This document shows, piece after piece, positions 39,139-47,214 of a stretch of DNA of 64,000 nt. The translations under genes and the position numbers were made by a program. This DNA is from Nocardioides sp. SLBN-35 (GTDB taxonomy: Bacteria; Actinomycetota; Actinomycetes; Propionibacteriales; Nocardioidaceae), in NCBI RefSeq assembly GCF_006715725.1, contig NZ_VFNU01000001.1:372001-436000 (forward strand). The letters are read 5' to 3'. The notes under the pieces were generated by a model. That model ran no database searches and had not been told where the DNA came from. It saw only the letters and a list, made by a program, of their open reading frames with translations. Every line of letters starts with the position of its first letter. Positions within the stretch are counted from its first letter, which is position 1.

Positions 39139-41055
39139 ATGTCTCGTACCGCAGCGCCTCCCACCCTCGACGGAGCCGGCCGGTTCCCACTCGGGCGGTT
39201 GCACACCATCCGTCCGGCCGCCGGGCCGGACGGCCACTGCCTGCTGGTGTTCGAGGAGGCGACCGGCGCCCGAGGACGGGTCTGGTCGTCCCGGACCGGA
39301 GAGACGGTCGCCGAGGTGCTGGTGCCGGTGACGGGGGACAGCCTGCTCAGTCCCGACGGCCGCTGGGTCGTCGACCTCGACGACGACGGGGGCTCCGAGG
39401 TCGGTGCCGTGGTGGCTCGTCGCGTCGACGGCACCGAGACCAGGCTGCTGACCCCGGGCCGGAGCGACTACGTCCTGCGGGGCCTCGAGCTGGGCGGCGA
39501 CGGACGCCACCTCCTGGTGACCCTGGTGGATGCGCACGGCCACCACCTCCTGCTGGTCCCGTGGGACGACGCCGCGCAGGCACGGACGATCCACTCCTCC
39601 GTAGAGGAGGCGTGGTGGGGGCACCTGTCCGCCGACTCGGCGTACGCGTGCGTCGACACGACCGAGCACAACCCAGGCGTACGCCGTGCCGCCGTCACCG
39701 TCGTCGACTGCGCCACCGGCGAGGTCGTCGCCGTCGCGAACGACCTCCCGGCGGGGCCGGTGCGCGCGGTCCGCTTCTCGCCTGTACCGGGCGACCAGCG
39801 CATCCTGCTCTGGACCGAGCGGACCGGCTTCTCGCGGCCCGCGATCTGGGACCCGCTGAGCGGTGAGCGACGCGACTTCGAGGTTCCCGGACTCGACGGC
39901 GAGCTGCTGGTCCTGGACTGGTCGCCGGACCGGGGGGCGATCCTGGTGGTCCACACCGAGGGTGGGATCCAGCGACTGCTCTCGATCGACGACCGGACCG
40001 GCGAGTCGACCGTCGTCCACGACGCCGGCGGCAGCTACGCGGACCCCGACGTCGCCTCGGTGTGGCCCTACTACTGGCAGTCCTTCCTCGGGGCCGACGG
40101 CGAGCCCGTGGTGGTGACCTCCAGCTCGACGACGCCCTTGCACGCGCTGCGGCCCGGAGCAGGCGAGCAGGCCGGTCGGGCGGAGCGGATCGTCGTCGAG
40201 CCCGTCGGCGTAGCGCCGGGCCATCGGCTCGCGGCGGCGGTCCTGCCCAGCGCGGACGGCACCCCGATCCAGCTCTGGTGGGCGACCCCCGGCCCTCGGC
40301 CGAGAGGAACCGTCGTCGACGTCCACGGCGGGCCCAACCTCGTCACGGTCGACACCTACCGACCTGAGCTGCAGGCCTGGCTCGACCACGGCTTCGCCGT
40401 CGCCACGGTGAACTACCGCGGGTCGGTCACCTTCGGGCAGGCCTTCCGCGAGGGGTTCTGGGGTGGCGGCAGCGACCGCGAGATCGACGACATCGAGGCG
40501 GCCGTGCTGTGGCTGCGCGAGCAGGGCCTGGCCGATCCGGCGTCGACCTTCATCACGGGACCCTCGTTCGGGGGTCACCTCAGCCTGCTCTCGGTGGGCC
40601 GGTTGCCCGACCTGTTCACCGGGGCCCTGGCGGTGGTGGCGATGGCGGACTGGGAGGCGGCGTGGGCCGAGGTCAACCCGGCGATCCGCAAGTCGTGGAC
40701 CAGCTTCTTGTCGATGGGGACCGACGGCACCTTCGATCCGGCGCGGATCGACGCGGTGCTCACCAGGTTCTCGGCGAGCAACTACGTCGACGCGGTGCGC
40801 GCTGCGGTCTGGCTGCACCAGGGCAGTCGGGACACCCGCACGCCGCCCGCCCAGGCTCGACGCTACGTCGAGCGCCTGCGCGCGGCCGGCGGCGATGTCC
40901 TCGTGGACTGGTTCGACGCGGGGCACGAACCGACGGGCATCGCGGGCCTGTGGGAGGAGTTCCAGCGCATGCTCGGCCTCGTCGAGGCGCGGTTGGCCGG
41001 AGAGCGCTGGGACGCGCTGCCCGCCTGGGGGAGCGCGCAGGCGAGCCGTTCCTGA
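39139..41055 (+). CDS. S9 (prolyl oligopeptidase) family peptidase/acylaminoacyl hydrolase
   Basis: 638 aa from ATG 39139 with GGGAG upstream. Residues 1-370 carry repeated beta-propeller blades (LLSPDGRWVVDLDDDG, LSADSAYACVDTTEHN, LDWSPDRGAILVVHT). The C-terminal alpha/beta hydrolase domain has the oxyanion strand VDVHGGPNLVT, nucleophile serine in TGPSFGGHLSLLS, Asp in GSRDTRTPPAQARRY and His in DAGHEPTGIAG. No signal peptide, so it cleaves imported oligopeptides or acylated amino acids in the cytoplasm. Followed by a strong terminator. Confidence 0.87.
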   Translation: MSRTAAPPTLDGAGRFPLGRLHTIRPAAGPDGHCLLVFEEATGARGRVWSSRTGETVAEVLVPVTGDSLLSPDGRWVVDLDDDGGSEVGAVVARRVDGTETRLLTPGRSDYVLRGLELGGDGRHLLVTLVDAHGHHLLLVPWDDAAQARTIHSSVEEAWWGHLSADSAYACVDTTEHNPGVRRAAVTVVDCATGEVVAVANDLPAGPVRAVRFSPVPGDQRILLWTERTGFSRPAIWDPLSGERRDFEVPGLDGELLVLDWSPDRGAILVVHTEGGIQRLLSIDDRTGESTVVHDAGGSYADPDVASVWPYYWQSFLGADGEPVVVTSSSTTPLHALRPGAGEQAGRAERIVVEPVGVAPGHRLAAAVLPSADGTPIQLWWATPGPRPRGTVVDVHGGPNLVTVDTYRPELQAWLDHGFAVATVNYRGSVTFGQAFREGFWGGGSDREIDDIEAAVLWLREQGLADPASTFITGPSFGGHLSLLSVGRLPDLFTGALAVVAMADWEAAWAEVNPAIRKSWTSFLSMGTDGTFDPARIDAVLTRFSASNYVDAVRAAVWLHQGSRDTRTPPAQARRYVERLRAAGGDVLVDWFDAGHEPTGIAGLWEEFQRMLGLVEARLAGERWDALPAWGSAQASRS

Positions 41056-41110
41056 CCGTCCGCACGCGACGGCACGGCCACGACGGCACGACCGACCGAC
41101 CGATCGAACG

Positions 41111-41153
41111 AGCAGTGGGACCGCCCCGAGAGGGGCGGTCCCACTGCTCTTTC
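41111..41153 (+). terminator. Strong intrinsic-type terminator after the S9 peptidase
   Basis: A perfect 17-bp stem (41111-41127 with 41132-41148) closed by a GAGA tetraloop, followed by CTTTCT. It ends the 34001-41055 operon and separates it from the substrate-binding protein gene, which has its own promoter. Confidence 0.88.
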
Positions 41154-41192
41154 TCCGGCTCCGAGCGGTGCCCCAGCGACCTGTGCCGCAAA

Positions 41193-41211
41193 TAGTCAAC
41201 GCCAATGACTA
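41193..41211. promoter_or_regulatory. Operator copy 3 of the TARTCA-N7-TGACTA palindrome
   Basis: TAGTCAACGCCAATGACTA, 18 bp upstream of the -35 box at 41230; TGCCTAT follows at 41218-41224. Same geometry as copy 2, showing that the substrate-binding protein belongs to the TetR regulon. Confidence 0.75.
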
Positions 41212-41229
41212 GAAGAATGCCTATCCCTA

Positions 41230-41258
41230 TTGCTAAGTCCCGTGGGCGCGCCTAGCAT
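41230..41258 (+). promoter_or_regulatory. Promoter of the substrate-binding protein gene
   Basis: TTGCTA (41230-41235), 17-bp spacer, TAGCAT (41253-41258). Expected start near 41265, then a leader of about 60 nt containing AGGAGA at 41311-41316. Confidence 0.7.
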
Positions 41259-41323
41259 CGGTGTCTGTCGGCGCGGTGACCACCTCCAACCAGGTCGCCG
41301 CCGGTTCACGAGGAGACAACCGC

Positions 41324-43063
41324 ATGGTGCGTAGTCCACGACTCTCGGTCAGCACGAAGTCATCGGCGCGCGGCGCCGGGCGTCCGGTGCATCGCGCCGC
41401 CCTGGCGGCCGTGGCCGGCGCCCTGCTGCTCGGCGCCGCTGCGTGCAGCGGTGGCGCGTCGCCGAGCTCGAACGGTGACCACGAGGTGGTGCCGGTCCGA
41501 GAAGGGGGCGAGATCGTCATCGGGGCCGAGCAGGAGCCCGACTGCGCCGACTGGCTCAGCACCTGCTCCGGCTCGATCTGGGGCAACTACATGATGTGGT
41601 CGGCCACAGTGCCCACCGCGTTCAACGCTCGCCAGGACGGCGACGACTGGGTGCCGAAGCCGTCCGACCTGCTCACCGGTGAGCCCACCGACGAGCTGGT
41701 CGACGGGAAGCAGACCATCACCTACTCGATCAATCCCGACGCGACTTGGTCCGACGGCCAGCCGATCACCTCGGCGGACTTCAAGTACACCGCGCTCCAG
41801 GTGCGCGACGGCAAGGACATCCTGGACCGATCGGGGTACGACAAGATCGCCGCCATCGAGACACCGGACGACCGCACGGTCGTGCTGACCATGGCGACGC
41901 CCTACGCCTCGTGGCGTGCGCTCTTCAGCAACGGCTTCGGGGTGCTCCCGGCCCACCTCCTCGAGGGCAAGGACCGCGATGCCCTGATGAAGGACGGCTA
42001 CGACTGGAGCGGTGGTCCGTGGGTCATCGAGAACTGGACGCGCGGCACGTCGGTGACCCTGGTCCCCAACGACAACTACTGGGGTGCCAAGCCGCACCTC
42101 GACAAGGTGACCTTCCAGTTCATCACGGACACCTCCGCCGCCTTCCAGGCACTGAAGAGCGGACAGGTCGACGCGCTCTACCCGTCCCCGCAGCTGGACG
42201 CGCTCAGCCAGATCGAGGCGGGCATCCCCGGCACGCGCTCCCAGGTCGACGCGAAGACCGGCAACCTGGAGGCCGTCTGGCTCAACAACGCGGCTTTCCC
42301 CTTCGACTCGCCCGCAGTCCGCAAGGCGGCCATGTACGCGATCGACCGCAAGGCCATCGTCGCCCGCCTCTTCGGATCGGTCGGCGTCGACGAACCCGCA
42401 CAGTCCTTCTTCACGCCCATCCTCGGCGGCTTCGGTGATCGTGCCTTCGCCGCCTACTCACTCGATCTCGACGAGGTCGACGAGCTGATGACCGGCGACG
42501 GCTGGGCCAAGGACTCGGGCGGCTTCTGGGCGAAGGGGGGCAAGCGGGCGGCGTTCGCGGTCGAGACGCTCGCCGGCAACAAGCGTCGCGACCTGACCCT
42601 CCAGATCCTCCAGACGCAGTTCGCGGACGCGGGCTTCGAGATGTCGATCCACAACACCACCCCGTCCGAACTGTTCGCGAAGACCGCGCCGAACGGCGAC
42701 TTCCAGGCGGCCCTCTACACGCTGATCGACACCTTCCCCGAGCCGCTCAACCTCTCCTCCACGTTCCTGTCGGCGAACGCCCCTTCGGAAGCGAACGGGT
42801 TCTCGGGCATCAACTTCGGCCGGGTCGACGTCGACGGCCTCGACGCGGTGCTCGAGCAGATCGACTCCGAGACCGACGCGAGCGCTCGCGTCGCGGCCTC
42901 GAAGAAGGCCGACCAGATGCTGGCGGACGCCGTACCGGCCATTCCGCTCGACGTCGTGCCGAACGTCCTGCTCTGGAGCGAGAGGCTGGGTGGGCCGATC
43001 AGCATCAACCCGTCCGAGGGCCCCTTCTGGAACCTCGAGGAGTGGGGAATCGCCCAGCACTGA
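41324..43063 (+). CDS. ABC transporter substrate-binding lipoprotein, peptide family (SBP_bac_5)
   Basis: 579 aa from ATG 41324, AGGAGA 7 nt upstream. Long basic n-region, then AALAAVAGALLLGAAAC with lipobox cysteine 41. The mature protein is a cluster C (DppA/OppA) receptor: GGEIVIGAEQEPDCADWL, WVPKPSDLLTG, TYSINPDATWSDGQPITSADFKYT, DNYWGAKPHLDKVTFQFITDTSAAFQALKSGQVDALYPSPQ. It captures the solute outside and delivers it to the permease pair at 34001-35868; it has its own promoter with the shared operator, which allows receptor excess over the pore. Ligand unknown. Confidence 0.93.
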   Translation: MVRSPRLSVSTKSSARGAGRPVHRAALAAVAGALLLGAAACSGGASPSSNGDHEVVPVREGGEIVIGAEQEPDCADWLSTCSGSIWGNYMMWSATVPTAFNARQDGDDWVPKPSDLLTGEPTDELVDGKQTITYSINPDATWSDGQPITSADFKYTALQVRDGKDILDRSGYDKIAAIETPDDRTVVLTMATPYASWRALFSNGFGVLPAHLLEGKDRDALMKDGYDWSGGPWVIENWTRGTSVTLVPNDNYWGAKPHLDKVTFQFITDTSAAFQALKSGQVDALYPSPQLDALSQIEAGIPGTRSQVDAKTGNLEAVWLNNAAFPFDSPAVRKAAMYAIDRKAIVARLFGSVGVDEPAQSFFTPILGGFGDRAFAAYSLDLDEVDELMTGDGWAKDSGGFWAKGGKRAAFAVETLAGNKRRDLTLQILQTQFADAGFEMSIHNTTPSELFAKTAPNGDFQAALYTLIDTFPEPLNLSSTFLSANAPSEANGFSGINFGRVDVDGLDAVLEQIDSETDASARVAASKKADQMLADAVPAIPLDVVPNVLLWSERLGGPISINPSEGPFWNLEEWGIAQH

Positions 43064-43068
43064 GCACC

Positions 43069-43099
43069 GGCAGGTCTCCCGGCGAGCGGGGGACCTGCC
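43069..43099 (+). terminator. Hairpin terminator after the substrate-binding protein
   Basis: GGCAGGTCTCCC (43069-43080) pairs with GGGGGACCTGCC (43088-43099) with one G-U pair, loop of 7 nt. No U tract follows. Position 6 bp after the stop codon supports a terminator function. Confidence 0.65.
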
Positions 43100-43225
43100 G
43101 AGCTGTCGACATCACCCCTCGTCCCACTTCGTCCGCCGACGGACTGACCGGTCCGGCACCTGAGGACCGCGACCCGGCACCTCAGGCGGAGGCGGCCGGA
43201 CCGGCCGATTCCTAGCGTGGACGAC

Positions 43226-43849
43226 ATGACGATCCTGCTGTCCGATCCCCGCGTCCGTGCGGTTCCCGTGGCCGAGTGCGGCGAGCCGCTGGTGCGCCTC
43301 CCGCACGACCTCTCGCCCGCCGGCGCCCTGGTCCGCGCGGACCTGGCGGACCGGCTGGTCGCGGCCGACCGGCTGCTGCCGGCAGGCATCCGGCTGCGGG
43401 TGGTCGAGGGGTTCCGGCCGGTCGAGGAGCAGCGCGCCATCGTGGCGTCGTACGGCGCCGAGCTGGCCGCGCTGCACCCGGGCATCGGGGACAAGGCGCT
43501 CGAGCGGCTGACCAGCCGGTTCGTGGCGCCGGTCGACGTGGCGCCGCACGTGGCGGGGGCGGCGGTCGACCTCACGCTGGTCGACATCACCGGCGACGAG
43601 CTCGACCTCGGTACGCCGATCGACGCGACTCCCGAGGAGAGTGACGGGCGGTGCTGGTTCGCGGCCGCGGGGATCGGCCAGGACGCGCGGGCCCACCGCA
43701 CCCTGCTGGCGCGGGTGCTGCGCTCCCAGGGGCTGGTGAACTATCCGACGGAGTGGTGGCACTGGAGCTTCGGCGACCGGTACTGGGCGCTGCTCACCGA
43801 CGCGCCGCACGCGCTGTACGGCCCGCTCGCGTCGGCGGTCGCGGCGTGA
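43226..43849 (+). CDS. D-alanyl-D-alanine dipeptidase, VanX family
   Basis: 207 aa from ATG 43226, 7 nt after a TAGCGT box (probably leaderless). VanX/DdpX zinc site: H108 and D115 (HVAGAAVDLTL) with E176 and H179 (TEWWHW); R64 (EGFRP) corresponds to the substrate-stabilising arginine. Spacing H-x6-D and E-x2-H agrees with VanX. It cleaves free D-Ala-D-Ala in the cytoplasm. Unlike vancomycin loci, the downstream ligase is of the D-Ala-D-Ala type, so the role may be dipeptide turnover. Stop overlaps the racemase start (GTGA). Confidence 0.88.
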   Translation: MTILLSDPRVRAVPVAECGEPLVRLPHDLSPAGALVRADLADRLVAADRLLPAGIRLRVVEGFRPVEEQRAIVASYGAELAALHPGIGDKALERLTSRFVAPVDVAPHVAGAAVDLTLVDITGDELDLGTPIDATPEESDGRCWFAAAGIGQDARAHRTLLARVLRSQGLVNYPTEWWHWSFGDRYWALLTDAPHALYGPLASAVAA

Positions 43850-44994
43850 GCGGGCTCGCCGTGGCCCCGCGTGCGGCCATGGCCACGACGCCCCGGCTCA
43901 CCGTCGACCTGGCCGCCGTCGCGCGCAACACCCGCACGCTCGCGGCCCGCACCACCGGCGAGCTGATGGCCGTGGTCAAGGCCGACGGGTTCGGCCATGG
44001 TGCGGCCGACGTCGCCCGGACCGCGCTCGCCCACGGCGCCACCCGGCTCGGGGTCACCAGCCTCGCCGAGGCGTTCGCGCTGCGCGAGGCGGGCCTCGTC
44101 GCACCTGTCCTCAGCTGGCTCAACCCGGTCGACGCCGACTTCCCTGCGGCCGTCGTCCACGACGTCGACGTCGCCGTCCCGAGCCTCGCCCACCTCGCTG
44201 CGGTCGCCGCCGCGCCCGGCAAGCCGCGGATCCACCTCCATGTCGACGCCGGCATGGCGCGCGACGGCGCCGAGCCCACCGAGTGGGCCGCGCTGTGCCG
44301 GGCCGCTCGTCGCGCCGAACAGCGCGGCGAGATCGAGGTCGTCGGTGTGATGGGGCATCTCGGCTGTGCCGACGACCCCGCCGACGCCTGCAACGCCCGC
44401 GGGCGGACCCGGTTCTCGTGGGCCGTCGAGGTCGCGCGCGGCGCCGGGCTGCGGCCCCGCGACCGGCACCTGGCCGCCACCGCCGCGACCCTCACCGACC
44501 CGCGCAGCCACCACACGATGAGCCGCGTCGGTGCCGGCCTGGTCGGCATCGACCCGTCCCGCACGACCGTGCTGGAGCCGGCGCTGACGCTCACCGCGCC
44601 GCTGGTGCAGGTACGACGCGTCCGGGCCGGCACCCCTGTCGGCTACGGCCACGCCCACCGCACCGCCCGTGCCACGCACCTCGGCCTGATCCCGCTCGGG
44701 TACGCCGACGGCCTGCCGCGCGTCGCGTCCGACCGCGCCGAGGTGCTGGTCCGCGGAGTCCGCTGCCCCGTCGTCGGCCGGATCTCGATGGACCAGGTGG
44801 TCGTCGACCTCGGCGCGGACGGAGCGGGGGCCGGCGAGATCGCCACCGTCTTCGGCCCGGGCACGCGTGGCGAGCCGACCGTCGCCGAGTGGGCGGCGTG
44901 GGCCGGCACCATCGAGCACGAGGTGGTCACCGGGATCGGCGCGCGCGTCCCGCGGCTCACCCGCGCCGCCGCCCACCTGCGGAGCCTGGCGTGA
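43846..44994 (+). CDS. alr: Alanine racemase
   Basis: 382 aa from GTG 43846. PLP-dependent fold type III: LTVDLAAVARNTRTLAA, the PLP lysine in AVVKADGFGHGAADVARTAL (usual VVKANAYGHG), HLHVDAGMARDGAEP, VGVMGHLGCADD, and in the C-terminal beta domain GYGHAHRT, IPLGYADGLPR (catalytic Tyr) and GRISMDQVVVDLG. MSRVGAGLVGIDPS replaces the typical RPGIALYG. Converts L-Ala to D-Ala for the adjacent ligase. Overlaps both neighbours by four bases. Confidence 0.92.
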   Translation: MSGLAVAPRAAMATTPRLTVDLAAVARNTRTLAARTTGELMAVVKADGFGHGAADVARTALAHGATRLGVTSLAEAFALREAGLVAPVLSWLNPVDADFPAAVVHDVDVAVPSLAHLAAVAAAPGKPRIHLHVDAGMARDGAEPTEWAALCRAARRAEQRGEIEVVGVMGHLGCADDPADACNARGRTRFSWAVEVARGAGLRPRDRHLAATAATLTDPRSHHTMSRVGAGLVGIDPSRTTVLEPALTLTAPLVQVRRVRAGTPVGYGHAHRTARATHLGLIPLGYADGLPRVASDRAEVLVRGVRCPVVGRISMDQVVVDLGADGAGAGEIATVFGPGTRGEPTVAEWAAWAGTIEHEVVTGIGARVPRLTRAAAHLRSLA

Positions 44995-45929
44995 GGACCC
45001 GGGTGGCCGTCATCGGCGGCGGGCAGAACTGCGAGCACGACGTCTCCCTCGCCTCCGCGGCCTCGGTCGCCGGCGCGCTCGACCCGGCGACGTACGACGT
45101 CGTCCCGCTCACCATCGGCCGCGACGGCACCTGGCGCGACCGCGGCCTGCGCCCGATCGGGCTCAGTGGCGCGGCGCAGGTGCTGCGCGGCTGCGACGTG
45201 GTGTTCCCGGTCGTGCACGGACCGCGCGGGGAGGACGGGGCACTGGCCGCGCTGTGCGAGCTCGCCGGCCTGCCGTACGTCGGCAGCGGCATCCGACCCG
45301 GCGCCCTCGCGATGGACAAGTGGGCGACCAAGCTGGTCGCCCGGGCGGTCGGGATCGCCGTCGCCCCCGGCGTGCTCGTCACCGCCGCCACGGCCGCGCA
45401 CCTGCGCTGGACCCGGCCGGTGGTGGTCAAGCCGGTCGCGGCCGGCTCGAGCCAGGGCGTCACCCGGGTCGACGTACCCGATGCGTTGCAGCCCGCGCTC
45501 GACGCCGCCTTCGCGCTCGACGACCGCGTGCTCGTCGAGGACGTCGTGGTCGGTCGCGAGGTCGACGTGGCCGTGCTGAAGCGAGCAGACGGCAGCCTGT
45601 TCGTCCCGCCGGCGCTGGAGATCGTGGCCGACGGGATCTTCGACTACGACGCGAAGTACGGCGGCCACGCGGACTTCCGGCTCCCCGCCCAGCTCGACGA
45701 GGTCGATGCCAAGGCGCTGCGGCACGCGGCCACCGAGGTGTTCGACGCACTCGGCTGCGCGGGCGTCGCACGGGTCGACTTCTTCCTCACCGGCGACGGG
45801 CCGGTGCTCAACGAGGTGAACACGATGCCCGGCATGACCGCGCACTCGCAGGCGCCGCGGATGTTCGCCGCCGGCGGGATGACGTACGCCGAGCTCCTCG
45901 ACGAGCTCGTCCGCTCCGCCCACCGATGA
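44991..45929 (+). CDS. ddl: D-alanine--D-alanine ligase
   Basis: 312 aa from GTG 44991. ATP-grasp ligase. EHDVSLASA holds the first-substrate Glu; KPVAAGSSQGVTRV holds the Ser of the triad; the omega-loop is FDYDAKYGGHADFRLPA, whose Tyr-containing YDAKY type marks D-Ala-D-Ala ligases rather than D-Ala-D-Lac enzymes. ARVDFFLTGDGPVLNEVNTMPGMT binds Mg2+ and the second D-Ala. Forms the dipeptide that the VanX-like enzyme two genes upstream hydrolyses. Whether this is the essential cell-wall ligase or an accessory copy cannot be told from this window. Confidence 0.93.
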   Translation: MRTRVAVIGGGQNCEHDVSLASAASVAGALDPATYDVVPLTIGRDGTWRDRGLRPIGLSGAAQVLRGCDVVFPVVHGPRGEDGALAALCELAGLPYVGSGIRPGALAMDKWATKLVARAVGIAVAPGVLVTAATAAHLRWTRPVVVKPVAAGSSQGVTRVDVPDALQPALDAAFALDDRVLVEDVVVGREVDVAVLKRADGSLFVPPALEIVADGIFDYDAKYGGHADFRLPAQLDEVDAKALRHAATEVFDALGCAGVARVDFFLTGDGPVLNEVNTMPGMTAHSQAPRMFAAGGMTYAELLDELVRSAHR

Positions 45930-45950
45930 GGGCGTGGTCCTGTCCGCCGC

Positions 45951-46011
45951 GGTTCAACTACCGGATTTGTCGTGTCTGGGACGGTTTGACTACAAGATCG
46001 GTAGTTGAACC
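45951..46011. repeat. Long palindromic element A (13-bp arms, 35-nt centre)
   Basis: GGTTCAACTACCG (45951-45963) and its perfect complement CGGTAGTTGAACC (45999-46011) enclose 35 nt. Within the centre, TTGT (45967-45970) can pair with ACAA (45992-45995), extending the hairpin. It fills the 106-bp gap between ddl and the kinase gene, upstream of GGCAGGAGG. A second element of the same design lies at 55933-55995. Confidence 0.8.
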
Positions 46012-46035
46012 GACACAACGGGCAGGAGGACCGGC

Positions 46036-47214
46036 GTGAACCGTGCCGAGCGCTGGCTGCCGGACGTGATCGCGGGGGCGGCCGCCTTCGTGATCGGGCT
46101 GCTCGAGATCGGGCGGTCCTACGACGCCGGCCGGTGGCCCGCACTGGTGGTCGTGATCGGCGTCGCGGTCGCGGTCGGGCTGTCCCGGCGCCTGCCCGCC
46201 GCCGCGCTCGCGGTCGCCTGGGGCACCGGGATCGTGCAGGTCGCGGTCGGCGTCGACCCGATGCTCACCGAGATGCTGCTCGCGGTGGTCGCGTTCGGCT
46301 GCGCGCGCTGGGGCTGGCCGCCGACCGTCTGGCTCAGCGGCCTCTCTATCCCCCTCAGCGCGGTGATCGCGGTCCTGATGTGGTCGCCGTACGCGTTCTA
46401 CGACGCGTTGCGGCTGCTCGGCGTCGACCGGCTCGCCATCGACTCCTACAGCCGCTACGACTGGCGCCTGGCCGCGGGCCTCGTCGGCTTCGCGCTGCTG
46501 GCGACGCCGTGGCTGCTCGGCCTGGCGCTCCGCTTCGCCGCCCGGTCGCAGGACTCGCGCCGCTCGCAGGTCGCGGCCGAGGCGCAGCGCGACCAGGCCG
46601 AGGAGATCGCCCGGCTGCGCGAGGAGCAGGCCCAGTTGGCGCGCGACGTGCACGACGTCGTCGGCCACTCGCTGGCGGTGATCCTCGCGCAGGCCGAGTC
46701 CGCGCAGTACCTCGAGGACGCCGACACCCAGGGACTCAAGACCACGATGGCCAACATCGCGGGCTCCGCGCGCTCCTCGCTCGAGGACGTCCGGCAGGTG
46801 CTCTCCTCGACGTCCGACACCACCACCCAGGCGGCCCAGCAGACCGACCTCGACAGCCTGGTCGACGGCGTGCGGGCGAGCGGGCACGAGGTGGTCACCA
46901 CCGAGGTCGGTACGCCGCAGCCGATGCCGCCCGAGCTCGCGGTCGTCGCGTTCCGGGTCCTGCAGGAGATGCTGACCAACGCGATCAAGCACGGCCGGCG
47001 CGACCAGCCGGTCCACGTCGAGCGGCACTGGGAGGGCGACTTGCGGATCGAGGTCCAGAACGCCGTACTTCCGGGGGACTCTCCCGGTGGAGGACAGGGA
47101 CTGGACGGGATGCGGCGCCGCCTGGAGGCGGTCGGCGGCCGGCTCGACGTACGCCGCCGGGCGGATCCGCCGACCTTCACGGCGACCGCCTGGGTGCCGG
47201 TGAGGAACCGGTGA
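46036..47214 (+). CDS. Sensor histidine kinase, NarL/LiaS type (HisKA_3)
   Basis: 392 aa from GTG 46036, CAGGAGG 8 nt upstream. Five to six membrane helices fill residues 12-170, with no large outside domain. A coiled segment (RRSQVAAEAQRDQAEEIARLREEQ) leads to the H-box LARDVHDVVGHSLAVILAQAE, and the ATPase part has FRVLQEMLTNAIKHGRR and GGGQGLDGMRRRLEAVGGRLD. Typical kinase of the class paired with LuxR-type regulators. It overlaps its regulator (GTGA). A cell-envelope signal is plausible, given the membrane sensing design and the neighbouring D-Ala-D-Ala genes. Confidence 0.92.
   Translation: MNRAERWLPDVIAGAAAFVIGLLEIGRSYDAGRWPALVVVIGVAVAVGLSRRLPAAALAVAWGTGIVQVAVGVDPMLTEMLLAVVAFGCARWGWPPTVWLSGLSIPLSAVIAVLMWSPYAFYDALRLLGVDRLAIDSYSRYDWRLAAGLVGFALLATPWLLGLALRFAARSQDSRRSQVAAEAQRDQAEEIARLREEQAQLARDVHDVVGHSLAVILAQAESAQYLEDADTQGLKTTMANIAGSARSSLEDVRQVLSSTSDTTTQAAQQTDLDSLVDGVRASGHEVVTTEVGTPQPMPPELAVVAFRVLQEMLTNAIKHGRRDQPVHVERHWEGDLRIEVQNAVLPGDSPGGGQGLDGMRRRLEAVGGRLDVRRRADPPTFTATAWVPVRNR

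Noticed and set aside
38581..41205. Minus-strand open frame of 874 codons opposite the tartrate dehydrogenase and S9 peptidase genes
   Set aside because: No recognisable domain, low-complexity composition, and both plus-strand genes are clearly real.
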